NCBI GenBank assembly: GCA_022559845.1
Contig: CM040121.1
Coordinates: 565,490,140 to 565,554,139, forward strand
DNA length: 64,000 nucleotides
Source of the DNA: Amorphophallus konjac
Taxonomy: Eukaryota > Streptophyta > Magnoliopsida > Alismatales > Araceae
Direction: 5' to 3'
Shown: positions 1 through 10,534 of the stretch, piece after piece
Layout: each line of letters begins with the position of its first letter
Position numbering within the stretch: the stretch's first letter is position 1
Made by a program: the position numbers and the translations under genes
The notes under the pieces: generated by a model
What the model was told of the DNA's origin: nothing
Databases searched by the model: none
Seen by the model: the letters and a program-made list of their open reading frames with translations, nothing else

Positions 1-1697
1 TGATATGAGCAGAATATAACAGGATATAAAGAGAATATGAGAACAGAAATTTAAACGGCCATTGGGGAAGTGACTCGCCGCGGCCTCGATGAAAAGATGT
101 GATCGCCAGGGGCCGAAAGACCCCAAAATAAGAAAGTGATCGCGCCTACCTCAAGAGCGGGAGATGGCGGGTTGCTTCTTCCTCTCCTTCCGGCCGGCCG
201 ACGGAGAGGGCTTTCCTCGGCTACCCTTGCAAAACAACGACAAATAAATGACAAATGGCTTAGAAAGATGAATGTGTAGTATTCATATCCTTGCAATAAA
301 AATGACGAAATAACGGGAAGACACACACCTGGTTGGTGTTATCTTTTAAACCCCTCTCGGACTCGAGTAGGAGGAAAATGAGATGATGGATGCGAGATGA
401 AGAATGCAAAGAACTACGAAGAAAAGGAAAGAGTTGGCTTATTGGATGTGCCGGTGGTGAAATTCGGCGGAGCTCCGGCAGCGTGGGGACGACGTAGAAG
501 CGCGGTGGATGAAGACGACCTTCCTCTCGCGAGCGTGGGCACCCGAGAAGCCGGCAGAACCTCCACCTACAAAAGACCCCACGGGTTAGAAAAATGACTC
601 CGTAGCCTCTGGGCTCCGGCAGCCTATCGGATCACTGCTTAGCTCCCCTAGAACTGAGGGGGGGGGCCTCTATTTATAGAGCTCCGGAAGGTGGAGGCGT
701 CCAGGACCCTGGACACCTCCATCAGGGCCGAAATAATATTTTATTCTATTTTTATTGATTTTTTTGGAATACTTTTGTGGAAGCGTCCAGGGTCCCGGAC
801 GCCTCAAGCAGGTCCACCGAAAACCGACGACGGCCGCACGCGGTTCGGCACAACGCGTGGTTTTGTGAGCGGCGCCTCGTGATTCAGAAATGGGCGCGTC
901 CAGCTGACCGGACGTCTCTATATTTTGGATTTTTTCACACACGACAAACCGTCGTTCGGTGGCCGGCGCCCGTGACGGAGTTGATGGAGGCGTCCAGAGG
1001 CCTGGACGCCTCCAAAAATATGTTATTTTATTGGTTTTCTTGTCGTTTTATGATAGGGCTGGCATTTTTAATTTTTTATTTGTTTTTTATAGAGGCGTCC
1101 AGAGGCCTGGACGCCTCTATTAATATATATATATTTTTATTTATTTTTTGTTTTTGTATGCCAACTGGCATTTTATACTTTTTTTATATTTTGTTTTTAT
1201 GGAGGCGTCCAGGGGCCTGGACGCCTCCATTAATTATTTTTATTTTTATTTATATTTTTTTTATTTTTTCTATGCCAACTGGCATTTTACACATTTTTTA
1301 TTTTTGTTTTTTGATGGAGGCATCCAGGGGACTGGACGCCTCCATTAATATATATATATTTTGTTTAATTTTGGGTCCTGAGAAAACAATAAAATAAATT
1401 AAAATTATGGGGGCGTCCAGGGGCCTGGACGCCCCCATTAAGACCCACCCGGGTCCTCGGATTAGGCGTCGGCAGCCGCCCGGTAGACACCCTTCTTGGT
1501 TCCGGAACCTTTTGATGCGTCTGACTGGTGTTGATGCCGTCCGAATGCCGTGATGAGACGATTCCAGATGCCGAAAAGGGCGGAAGAAGACTCAAGAAAA
1601 GGAAGTACTCAAGTGATTCGAAATGCGTAAGCCGTCGCGGGGCGTCGTATAGTAATATGAGACTTCCTCAGGAGACGTCAGGAATGGCGTGTCTACA
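1..1697. mobile_element. 3' portion of an unidentified element interrupting the LARD 5' LTR
   Basis: Homology between the two LARD LTRs begins abruptly at 1698 (matching 7471), so the DNA to the left is foreign to that LTR. It ends in GTGTCTACA, compatible with the CA end of an LTR whose start would read TGTAGACAC outside the window. It contains no recognisable protein; short open frames near 51-597 have no familiar motif. Its main structure is the palindrome array at 693-1436. Whether this is an LTR element, a DNA transposon or simply a rearrangement cannot be settled because the left end is missing. Confidence 0.4.
693..1436. repeat. Array of eight GC-rich 28 bp palindromes in AT-rich DNA
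   Basis: Near-perfect palindromes of the form GGAGGCGTCCAG-GGGC- followed by the mirror arm lie at 693-720, 779-805, 892-918 (degenerate), 986-1013, 1091-1118, 1201-1228, 1316-1343 and 1409-1436. Start-to-start spacing is 86-115 bp. The spacers are T-rich, and two of them (near 1158 and 1272) carry a second small palindrome, ATGCCAACTGGCAT. Arm substitutions are often compensated on the other side (GGAGG/CCTCC, AGAGG/CCTCT, GGGGG/CCCCC), which keeps the hairpin. The function is unknown. Confidence 0.85.
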
Positions 1698-3954
1698 GCT
1701 ATAACGCGCTCGCTCCCATGCGTTAGTTCGTTGTAACGCACCTCGTCTAGCGCGTTACATGCTTCGTGTGTTTTGTATTTGAGGGTTGTTGGCCCTGACG
1801 GCCCTGGTCTAGCGCGTCAGGTGTGTGTAACGCGCCCCGTGTTGGCCGTTACATGCTGTTTTCTGTCTTTTAGAGTTGGTTAAGGCGGTGTGAGTGATGG
1901 CTGCTCCCCCGACCGTCGCTCGGAGTGTAACGGCCCAGGCCTAGACCGTCATATGCTTGTAGCGGTCTAGGGGAGGCGCGTTACATGCCCTGTGCTCCGA
2001 TTTCCGTTTCTTCGGTTTCTACTTATCTTGGCTTGGCCTTATGGTCTGCCCGTTGTCCCGTGGATGTCTTTTGACATCCTATGAGGGCTAAGACTACGTT
2101 GTAAGGTGGCCAGGAGTCTTCTTGCTTGAGGTAGGATTCTCTTTCCTACTTTTAGAGCATTGTTGTTAGGTTCTGGTCAACACGGTCTGACCCAGTGGTT
2201 GACGTGTGACCTAGTGTGTGCGTGTCTTGGCGGTTCTGTCCAGTCCGAGACACTGGTTCTGGATGCCTCGAGGTATCGTTTACCTTGGTTTGCGCGTCCA
2301 GGTGTGCTGAGGGTTGCTGGTGTTCCCTCAGGTCTCCGTGTGTTATTTTCTGCGGAGTGTCGTTTCTTGGCTTAGGATTAGACCGATTGGCGGCTTGTTC
2401 CGCTGCCTGTGGCGATCTTGCCTTTTAGTCGTTCGACTCGGGATCGTTACGTTGTAGGTCTAGTTGCCTTATCCTGAGTCCGTTCGGCGGTGGTTGTACT
2501 GCCAGGAGTGCTGTCTGTTCGTGCGACAGGGTTTGTGGGCTATCTGCACTTTAGCACTCGTGTTTTCGAGTCTTGTGCCTCGTGAGCCTCCGTTTGTTGT
2601 TACCCTTCGGTCTCTTGAGTGCCGACCCGCTTGCGGATAGCGGAGGGTTCCCGTACACGTTTTATAAGCTAGTTCCGTGGGCTCCCAGCCAACGATAGCG
2701 TCCTGCCGAGGGAGAAAACTAGCTAGAGGACCTGGCTTAGACTAGAGCCAGTGTGTGCACACGTTGTCAGGGACTGAGGACTTACGTCGACGGACGTGAC
2801 CCTGACTAGTTGCTTGTCTTGTTGTTGTTCTATTTCTGGTTCAGCATCTGTTGGTGCTGCCTCTCCTTGGACTCGGAGCGGTTGTTCCTTGGACTTGGTT
2901 TTTGAGTACCTTGGCCTCCGCCGTTTTGGGCGTGTGTAGGTAGGTACTTGTGGCGCAGCGTAAGACGTCAGTGGACGCAGCTGGCTGTTTCTGTGAGGAG
3001 GTGCTTCCGTCACGTGACACGTGACTCTCGTCGTTTCTTGCGCATTGTGACCTTTGCGAGTGGCCCTCTCGTGGCTGTACTCGAGGTCGGTGCTCTGTTG
3101 AGTGCGCGACGTTCTGGTCGTGCGTGGGGCAACGTGCACGGCGTTCTAGTCGTTCTGGTTATCGTCCGTATGGGTCTTCTCTAGACCTTTTCTGTTTGTG
3201 TAGTTGGCTTTTGCCCTCTTCTCAGTTTTGGCCGACGGACTGGTGTACCCTACCGTGTGAGTTTAGGGTTGACTGTATGTTGCCTTTTGGAGTAGCTTAG
3301 AGTGCCGAGTTCTCCTCGGTGGCCGTGTTCTGGGTTTTGCGGCCTCGCTCTTTCTTTTGGTTGAGCTCCCCTTGCTCTTTAGCCTGTTCCCTACTCCTGC
3401 TATCCCTGTTCTATTTACAGCTTTGTAGTGTAGCTTTTCCTGCTTTGCTGCACTTGCTGTTTTACAGTTGCTTCCGTTGCACTGTGCATTTTCCAGTGGG
3501 GATCCGCGTGACCCCTACTGAGTTTCTGGTTAGAGACTCACCCCTGCTTTTCAGGGGGGTTTCGCCTTTTGCTTCCGCGTGGTTCCTGGAGTATGGGTGC
3601 TCATTGCGTGCCGTTGCTACCAGCTGGTACCTGCGTCGGGCTTCTCCCGACCTTTTGGTACGTCTTTCTTTTCTGTCGACTGTACTGTGCTAGACTTGTT
3701 GTCTTTAGCTTTGGATTGACTCTGGAATATAACTGTTAATTAAAAAGTAATTTTATTTCTGCTACTTTAGCAAACCTGTCTAATGAAATTTAATTGCTTA
3801 CTGTACTATCTATGTGGCTTCAATGTACTCTATATGTGCCTTTTTCCCTTCGGAGCTTTCCCGCTCTTGGGAGGCCTCGCAGGTTCCTTGCGATATCACG
3901 CGTATCCGGTAGTCCTACCGGGTATGCCGGGTATGCGGAATCCGGGTCGCTACA
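1698..3954 (+). repeat. Partial 5' LTR of the LARD
   Basis: Collinear with 7471-9697. The match is very high by eye, with scattered transitions. A 26-30 bp GGGTATGCCGGGTATGCGG-type duplication just before the end (about 3909-3938) is absent from the 3' LTR. A 71-codon open frame at 2160 recurs at 7933 only because the LTRs are copies; it has no recognisable domain. Confidence 0.8.
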
Positions 3955-3957
3955 GCT

Positions 3958-3969
3958 TGGTATCAGAGC
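3958..3969 (+). other. Primer binding site of the LARD (tRNA-iMet)
   Basis: TGGTATCAGAGC starts three bases after the LTR end CTACA. It is the exact complement expected for the 3' end of plant initiator methionine tRNA and fixes the element's orientation as plus. Confidence 0.85.
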
Positions 3970-5923
3970 AGTGTTCTGAGATGTTTGGAGTTCTTTTCTG
4001 AGCTATTAGAGCATTGTCGTGTGATGTACATGTGAATCTGAGATATACAGTTTCCAGAGTCGTGAAGGTCCAGTACAGTCTTCAGCTGGCTGCGGTTTGT
4101 GATTCTTTGTCGCATTGTTTTCTGCGTGTTGTCTTGTGCGTGCTGATCTGGCACTGTACGAGATGGTTCTGCTCTCGTCAGGATGTGACGAGGTGTTTCT
4201 TTTTCGTCGTTGCGTTTGTCTCGATCATATTGTACTTGGCAGTGTTCACCGGAAGGCTTGAATCTGCAGTACGTTGTTCGAGGTTTTCTCCGTATGTCGT
4301 TCAGGTTGCTGTTGGCCTTTAGCCTTGGTCTGATTACCGTACACGTTCTTACGTTGTTTTGGTCGTCCCGGCTTGAGTCTGTTCAGCTCCTGATGTGTTT
4401 TGCTTCTGTTGAAGTGCTCGATTAGATTCCGTGGTTGAGAAGTTGCTCAGGCAAGCTAGGATTTCCCTTCCTGGTGAGCTTTTGTGGTTGAGCTTCACGC
4501 TTCTTGTCCCTTCTGGTGGAATCTTTTTTGAGTGATTGCCTTGGAATTGCTGTCTTGGTGATGCCTTTGTCTTGTGTCTGCTTAAGTGTGGATATCTTTA
4601 TTTTGAGCCGGATCTGCTCTTTGCTTTACGGTTGCTTGGCTTTGGACTCCATTATGGTGTTAAGAGCTGTTATGTACCGTATTGTCGTGCCGTGTCCAGC
4701 GGCCGATATATCGTGAAGGCTTATTTATCGTTTTTAGGACGTGAAGGTAAGCTGAGATTGATGCTTTCCTTGTGCTTTGTGCTGAAGCTGGTGCTCTTCT
4801 CCTGTTGCACTTAGACTCCTTGTGATTGGTTGTTCGCGTGATCGGTACTCGTGACGTGTCGTTTGCGATCTTCGTTGATTGCGAAGGCGCTTGGTGTGTG
4901 CTGAGGTGCGACTACCGAGGTTGTCCTGTTGCCTGTGCGCGTTGTTGAGAGTGCAGCGGAAGCATGTGGGTTGGCTACCCACTGGTCGAGAGGTTTGTTT
5001 TTTTTCTCGATGTGACTTCGTCTTGGCTTCTTGTGCCTCGATGTCGTCTGTTGCCACGCCATTGCTGGTGGTTTTCTGGTGTTGGCATTAGCATTTGTGA
5101 GTATTGGGGAATTTGTCGGCATTCCTGCTGATTGAGTACCCTTTGCTCTGCATTCCTTTCTTGGTGTTGTGCTCTCGAGGCGTGTTTGTAGTCCTTGAGG
5201 TGCGTTCCCTGAGATTGTCGTTTCTCGTTGTTGTGGGTCTTTTTCTTGGTGGGCAGTTTGATGCGTGACCCGTTTCTTGTGGTCGTGTGCTCAGATGTTC
5301 TTGTGCCTTGTTGTGACCCTGCTTGCTGTGGTATTCTATGGCCTTGCGTGTTGTGCGGAACCGGAATCCTGCAGGTGCTGCCGCTGTGTTTCTGTAAGTG
5401 CTGTTTCTCTATGATTTTGTGTCTCTGTGTGGACCAAGTCTTGTCGGTTAGCCTTGCTGTGCTCTTTTCCTAGAGTTAGCTTGCGACTCGATCAGATGTA
5501 ATATCTGAGTGAGGACTGACTTGATTGTGTTTGTGCCGGTGGTCCAGTGTTGTCATTGGTGTTCTGTGTGCCAGGTGTTCCCTGTTGCCTTTGGCACTGG
5601 AGCCGATGATGTGGTTGAGCTGTCAGCTGAGAGGACTGTGTCTCCTTGTGTAAGCTGTCGCTTGCCGTCCTGTCGTTGTGTTTCTCGATCGGTTGTCTGA
5701 TGTTGTGGCAGTCGTGTCTCCTGTCCTGTGAGACGTAAGCGACGTTGCCTTGTTTCGGAGGTGTCGGACTTGTGTCCACTTGTGTCGTGCTCGATCCAGA
5801 GCATGTGCTCGTGATTGTGGTCTGACGGTGTTCCTCTAAGCTGTGTTTCTCGAGATTGTGCTGTCGGGTTGTTCTTCCCTGCTTCTCCTTTGTTAGTCCT
5901 TAATTTCGAGGGCAAAATTCCTT
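3970..5923 (+). other. Non-coding LARD interior
   Basis: About 1.95 kb between the primer site and the polypurine tract. It is GT-rich on the plus strand. Open frames of 60-120 codons occur on both strands but lack retroviral motifs (no zinc knuckle, DSG/DTG, YxDD or integrase residues) and are of low complexity, so I treat them as chance. Nothing else was recognised. Confidence 0.65.
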
Positions 5924-5937
5924 TAAGGAGGGGAGGA
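5924..5937 (+). other. Polypurine tract of the LARD
   Basis: A run of A and G (AAGGAGGGGAGGA) lies immediately upstream of the TGTAATGCCC start of the 3' LTR, the expected position for plus-strand priming. Confidence 0.75.
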
Positions 5938-8900
5938 TGTAATGCCCTGGATCCTTGGTAGGTCTTGCTGGATCTTCATTGGATCTTTTGGATTGGTTTC
6001 GGTGAGTTTCGGTTCGCTTTGGTGGCTTCCGAGTTGAGCTTTACGAGCCGTGTGGGTTTTTCTCTCGTACTAGTTACGGAACCCTACGGTGAGTTTGTTT
6101 GTCAGTTCCTCGACTCGTGGATGCTACAGCGACGATGTGCTCATCGAGCCGGTCGTTTCGACTACTTTTGCTTATTTTTCTGAATTTGTGCATTTTCGGC
6201 GCATTTTCGGAATTTTCAGAAATTAGGAAAATTTCCTAATTTCTTTTCTTTTTCTTTCCTTTTCCTCTCTCCTCCTTCTCATTCGCACGCTCGCCTCTCT
6301 CTCTCCCATTCTCTCTCGTTCTCCCGCCTTCTCGCCTCCGGTTGCAGACGGAGGGGTGCAGGGGCATGCTGGTGACGACGAGATGCTGCTGAGGTGCACG
6401 ATAGTGCGAGGATCGAGATGGATTTGGCGTGATCCCGAACGGTGGATTCAAAGCTGACGGTTCGGTTCACGGTGCGGTTTTCGACGCGGTTTAGTCCCTT
6501 CGGGGCACGGTTTCTTCGGTGAAGGTAGGGTGACGGTTCCTCACTTCTTCCTCTCCGTTTTCCCTGCCATTGCACGTCGTTCGGTAAGGAAACGGCCGAG
6601 TTTGGGCTTGTTTAGTCTAAACCATGATTTTTGGAGTTTTTAGGGTTCGCCGGAAAACGGCAACCATTTGTAGCGCGGTTAGTGTTGAACTGACCGTTGG
6701 GATGTTAGGATCCCATCCATGCTTGTTTTGCGTTGATCGGTGGTCATTCGAGGCCGGTAGGAGCCCGGGAACCTCGTTGATCCACTTAGGGTGGATTCAT
6801 TCGAATCGCCCCGATCTTGAGTTTTAATGCTTGCATGTGGGCTTTTTAGCCTCCTTATGTTGTTTTTCATCGATTGGGTTGGTTTCCCCTGCGTTTCGGC
6901 ATGAATGGGGCGTGGAACGGGCCGATTTGGCCATTCCTCTATTTTCCCGCCGTAGCTAGTGTGGCGGTCGTTCCAGGGACCGTCACTTGCTCTGACGGCC
7001 CACGACTGACCGTTACATTGTCTGGGTTGATTGAGTTCTTCGAGGTTTTGAGAGAGTGACGGCCCAGGGCTGGCGCGTCACATTTCTTTGACGCGTCCCG
7101 TGAGGCGCGTTATATCTCTTTTTTCGTTTATTGCTTGGGTTAAGTCGGTTCCTCTAACGCGCTTGACCCAGCGCGTTAGATGGATGTAACGCGCCCTGTT
7201 CTGGCCGTTGCATTCCGTTTGACCGACGTTGACCATTTGAGGCGGTGCCTCTGGCGGTGGTTCCCCCGTGCGTTAGGTGTTTGTAACGTGCCTGCCCCAG
7301 GCCGTTACATGCTGTTGGCTGAGTAGGGTTGCTGCGCCGTTGGATATAACGGTGGGGCCCCTGTGCGTCAGGCGTTTGTAACGTGCCCTGTGCTGGCTGT
7401 TACATGCCTCTCAGCTAGCTTTGGTTGTGGGTGTGTTGGCCCTGACGCGCCTGGTCTTGTGCGTCAGGTGGCTATAACGCGCTCGCTCCCATGCGTTAGT
7501 TCGTTGTAACGTGCCTCGTCTAGCGTGTTACATGCTTCGTGTGTTTTATATTTGAGGGTTGTTGGCCCTGACGGCCCTGGTCTGGCGCGTCAGGTGTGTG
7601 TAACGCACCCCGTGTTGGCCGTTACATGCTATTTTCTGTGTTTTAGAGTTGGTTAGGGAGGTGTGAGTGACGGCTGCTCCCCCGACCGTCGCTCGGAGTG
7701 TAACGGCCCAGGCCTAGACCGTCATATGCTTGTAGCGGTCTAGGGGTGGCGCGTTACATGCCCTGTGCTCTGATTTCCGTTCCTTCGATTTCTGCTTGTC
7801 TTGGCTTGGCCTTGTTGTCTGCCCGTTGTCCCGTGGATGTCTTCTGACATCCTATGAGGGCTAAGACTACGTTGTAAGGTGGCCAGAAGTCTTCTTGCTT
7901 GAGGTAGGATTCTCTTTCCTATTTTTCGAGCATTGTTGTTAGGTTCTGGTCAACCCGGTCTGACCCAGTGGTTGACGTGTGACCTAGTGTGTGCGTGTCT
8001 TGGCGGTTCTGTCCAGTCCAGGACACTGGTTCTGGATGCCTCGAGGTATCGTTTACCTTGGTTTGCGCATCCAGGTGTGCTGAGGGTTGCTGGTGTTCTC
8101 TCAGGTCTCCGTGTGTTGTTTTCTGCGGAGTGTCGTTTCTTGGCTTAGGATTAGACCGATTGGCGGCTCGTTCCGCTGCTTGTGACGATCTTGCCTTTGA
8201 GTCGTTCGACTCGGGATCGTTACGTTGTAGGTCTAGTTGCCTTATCCTGAGTCCGTTCGGCGGTGGTTGTACTGCCAGGAGTGCTGTCTGTTCGTGCGAC
8301 AGGGTTTGTGGGCTGTCTGCACTTTAGCACTCGTGTTTTCGAGTCTTGTGCCTCGTGAGCCTCCGTTTGTTGTTACCCTTCGGTCTCTTGAGTGCCGGCC
8401 CGCTTGCGGATAGCGGAGGGTTCCCGTACACGGTTTGTAAGCTAGTTCCGTGGGCTCCCAGCCAGCGATAACGTCCTGCCGAGGGAGAAAATTAGCTAGA
8501 GGACCTGGCTTAGGCTAGAGCCAGTGTGTGCACACGTTTTCAGGGACTGAGGACTTACGTCGACGGACGTGACCCTGACTAGTTACTTGTCTTGTTGTTG
8601 TTCTGTTTCTGGTTCAGCATCTATTGGTGCTACCTCTCCTTGGACTCGGAGCGGTTGTTCCTTGGACTTGATTTTTGAGTACCTTGGCCTCCGCCGTTTT
8701 GGGCGTGTGTAGGTAGGTACTTGTGGCGCAGCGTAAGACGTTAGTGGACGCAGCTGGCTGTTTCTGTGAGGAGGTGCTTCCGTCACGTGACACGTGACTC
8801 TCGGTGTTTCTTGCGCATTGTGACCTTTGCGAGTGGCCCTCTCGTGGCTGTACTCGAGGTCGGTGCCCTGTTGCGTGCGCGACGTTCTGGTCGTGCGTGG

Positions 8901-9697
8901 GGCGACGTGCACGGCGTTCTAGTCGTTCTGGTTGTCGTCCGTTTGGGTCTTTTCTAGACCTTTTCCGTTTGTGTAGTTGGCTTTTGCCCTCTTCTTGGTT
9001 TTGGCCGACGGACTGGTGTACCCTACCGTGTGAGTTTAGGGTTGACCGTCTGTTGCCTTTTGGAGTAGCTTAGAGTGCCGAGTTCTCCTCGGTGGCTGTG
9101 TTCCGGGTTTTGCGGCCTCGCTCTTTCTTTTGGTTGAGCTCCCCTTGCTCTTAGCCTGTTCCCTACTCCTGCTATCCCTGTTCTATTTACAGCTTTGTAG
9201 TGTAGCTTTTCCTGCTTTGCTGCACTTGCTGTTTTACAGTTGCTTCCGTTGCACTGTGCATTTTCCAGTGGGGATCCGAGTGACCCCTACTGAGTTTCTG
9301 GTTAGAGACTCACCCCTGCTTTTCAGGGGGGTTTCGCCTTTTGCTTCCACGTGGTTCCTGGAGTATGCGTGCTCGTTGCATGTCGTTGCTGCCAACTGGT
9401 ACCTGCGTCGGGCTTCTCCCGACCTTTTGGTACGTCTTTCTTTTCTATCGACTGTACTGTGCTAGACTTGTTGTCTTTAGCTTTGGACTGACTCTGGGAT
9501 ATAACTATTAATTAAAAAGTAATTTTATTTATGCTACTTTAGCAAACATGTCTAATGAAATTTAATTGCTTACTGTACTATCTCTGTGGCTTCAATGTAC
9601 TCTACACGTGCCTTTTACCCTTCGGAGCTTTCCCGCTCTTGGGAGGCCTCGCGGGTTCCTTGCGATATCACGCGTATCCGGAATCCGGGTCGCTACA
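5938..9697 (+). repeat. Complete 3.76 kb 3' LTR of the LARD
   Basis: Begins TGTAATGCCC and ends GTCGCTACA, giving a 3760 bp LTR with TG..CA ends. It contains the inverted-repeat cluster at about 7040-7770. It abuts minus-strand 5' leader sequence of a Tat-type element at 9698, so the LARD inserted just inside that element. The target duplication cannot be tested because the 5' end is lost. Confidence 0.8.
7040..7770. repeat. Cluster of short imperfect inverted repeats (GTAACGCGCC / GGCCGTTACATGC)
   Basis: Roughly 8-10 degenerate units of 50-90 bp carry motifs such as TAACGCGC..GCGCGTTA, GACGGCCC..GGCGCGTCA and GTAACG.GCC..GGCCGTTACATGC. Part of the same cluster is present in the 5' LTR at 1698-1990. 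Each unit could fold on itself. This looks like an expanded subrepeat region of the LTR. Confidence 0.6.
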
Positions 9698-10527
9698 TCC
9701 TCCCTGAGCTCCTTCGCACCATACTGGCTTTTTGTACATTTCCCACAGACGGCGCCAGATGAAGAGGCGTGATCTCGCGCTGGTCCTGAGCGGGTAGTGG
9801 ATCACCGGATAGTGAACTGCAAGAAAGGGAAACGGATCAGGGGGCCCAGGGATGAGTCCCTGGGGAAAACCCTCCGATGCTTAAGTCAGTAGAGCCATGG
9901 TGGGAGCAATATAGGGAGGAAGTAGCTTCTGCACGAGATCCCTCTCCACCAGAAGGGTGAAGTGGTTCCTGCTTAGGAGTTTTGAGCGTGTGATTGCCCT
10001 TAACTTTCGCTGGAGGGTACCCCTGGGTTAAATAGTGCGCCGTCTTCTGGAGTCCTGTAAGTCGAGGGGTTTCAGGTGGGGGTTACGTCTGCGACGTGGG
10101 CTTTTATTACCTTATCGTGGGAGCGTTATCACCTTGGGGAGCTGGAGTTCCTCACCTTTATAAATTCCTGCCCACAGAGGACTCTTAACGGCTGCATGGA
10201 TAAGCAATCGTCGGCCGTACCGAGCTCAGAGTTTCCGGGCGGTAGGCTTAGCTCGGACGAAGATGGGTCGGATTGGTCGACACGCGCCTTCTTCCCCTGG
10301 GCAGAGAGATGGCTCAGGCATGGACCTTTCCTATGACCTGACCGACGCTCGGGCCTTCCGAGCCTAGAGGCCGCCTAGGAAGGTAGTATCCTCGAGCGAA
10401 TGTTTTATTGGGCTTTCTCGCCTAAGTGGGCCCCAGGGGGCTATCACTTGGCTGAGCTGAGCCTTGTTGGGCCCTGAGGGGCCTAGTTCGGCTGCTCTTA
10501 ATTGGGCTACAGAAATCCCCCTCTCCA
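9698..10527 (-). mobile_element. Tat/Retand-type Ty3/gypsy LTR with primer site and leader, minus strand
   Basis: Read on the minus strand, an LTR runs from TGGAGAGGGGGATT (10527) to ..CGCCTCTTCA (9760), 768 bp. It is followed by TCTGGCGCCGTCTGTGGGAA and about 60 bp of leader, cut off by the LARD at 9697. Start, end and primer site match the intact element at 34574-44751, so this is a related family member. Its coding interior would lie to the left of the LARD and outside the window. It abuts a different element's protease sequence at about 10535. Confidence 0.75.
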
Positions 10528-10534
10528 GTAGGAT

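Larger units (their letters stand above)
1698..9697 (+). mobile_element. LARD-like non-autonomous LTR retrotransposon, 5' truncated
   Basis: Two copies of a long direct repeat flank a 1983 bp interior. The 5' LTR ends ..GGGTCGCTACA at 3954 and is followed by TGGTATCAGAGC, the plant initiator-Met-tRNA primer site. The 3' LTR begins TGTAATGCCC at 5938 after a purine-rich tract and ends ..GGGTCGCTACA at 9697. No gag, protease, RT or integrase motif occurs in the interior, which is GT-rich and full of stops. Very long LTRs with a short non-coding interior fit the LARD class; the LTR start and end and the primer suggest mobilisation by a chromovirus-type Ty3/gypsy partner, which is inference. The first about 1.5 kb of the 5' LTR is missing. 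Confidence 0.8.

Noticed and set aside
693..1436. CRISPR-like array of regularly spaced palindromic repeats
   Set aside because: The setting is a plant genome, the repeats are perfect palindromes with varying arms, spacing is irregular, and spacers share sequence with each other.
2160..2375. Conserved 71-codon frame found twice (also 7933-8148)
   Set aside because: Both copies lie in the two LTRs of one element, so conservation is explained by LTR identity; no domain is visible.
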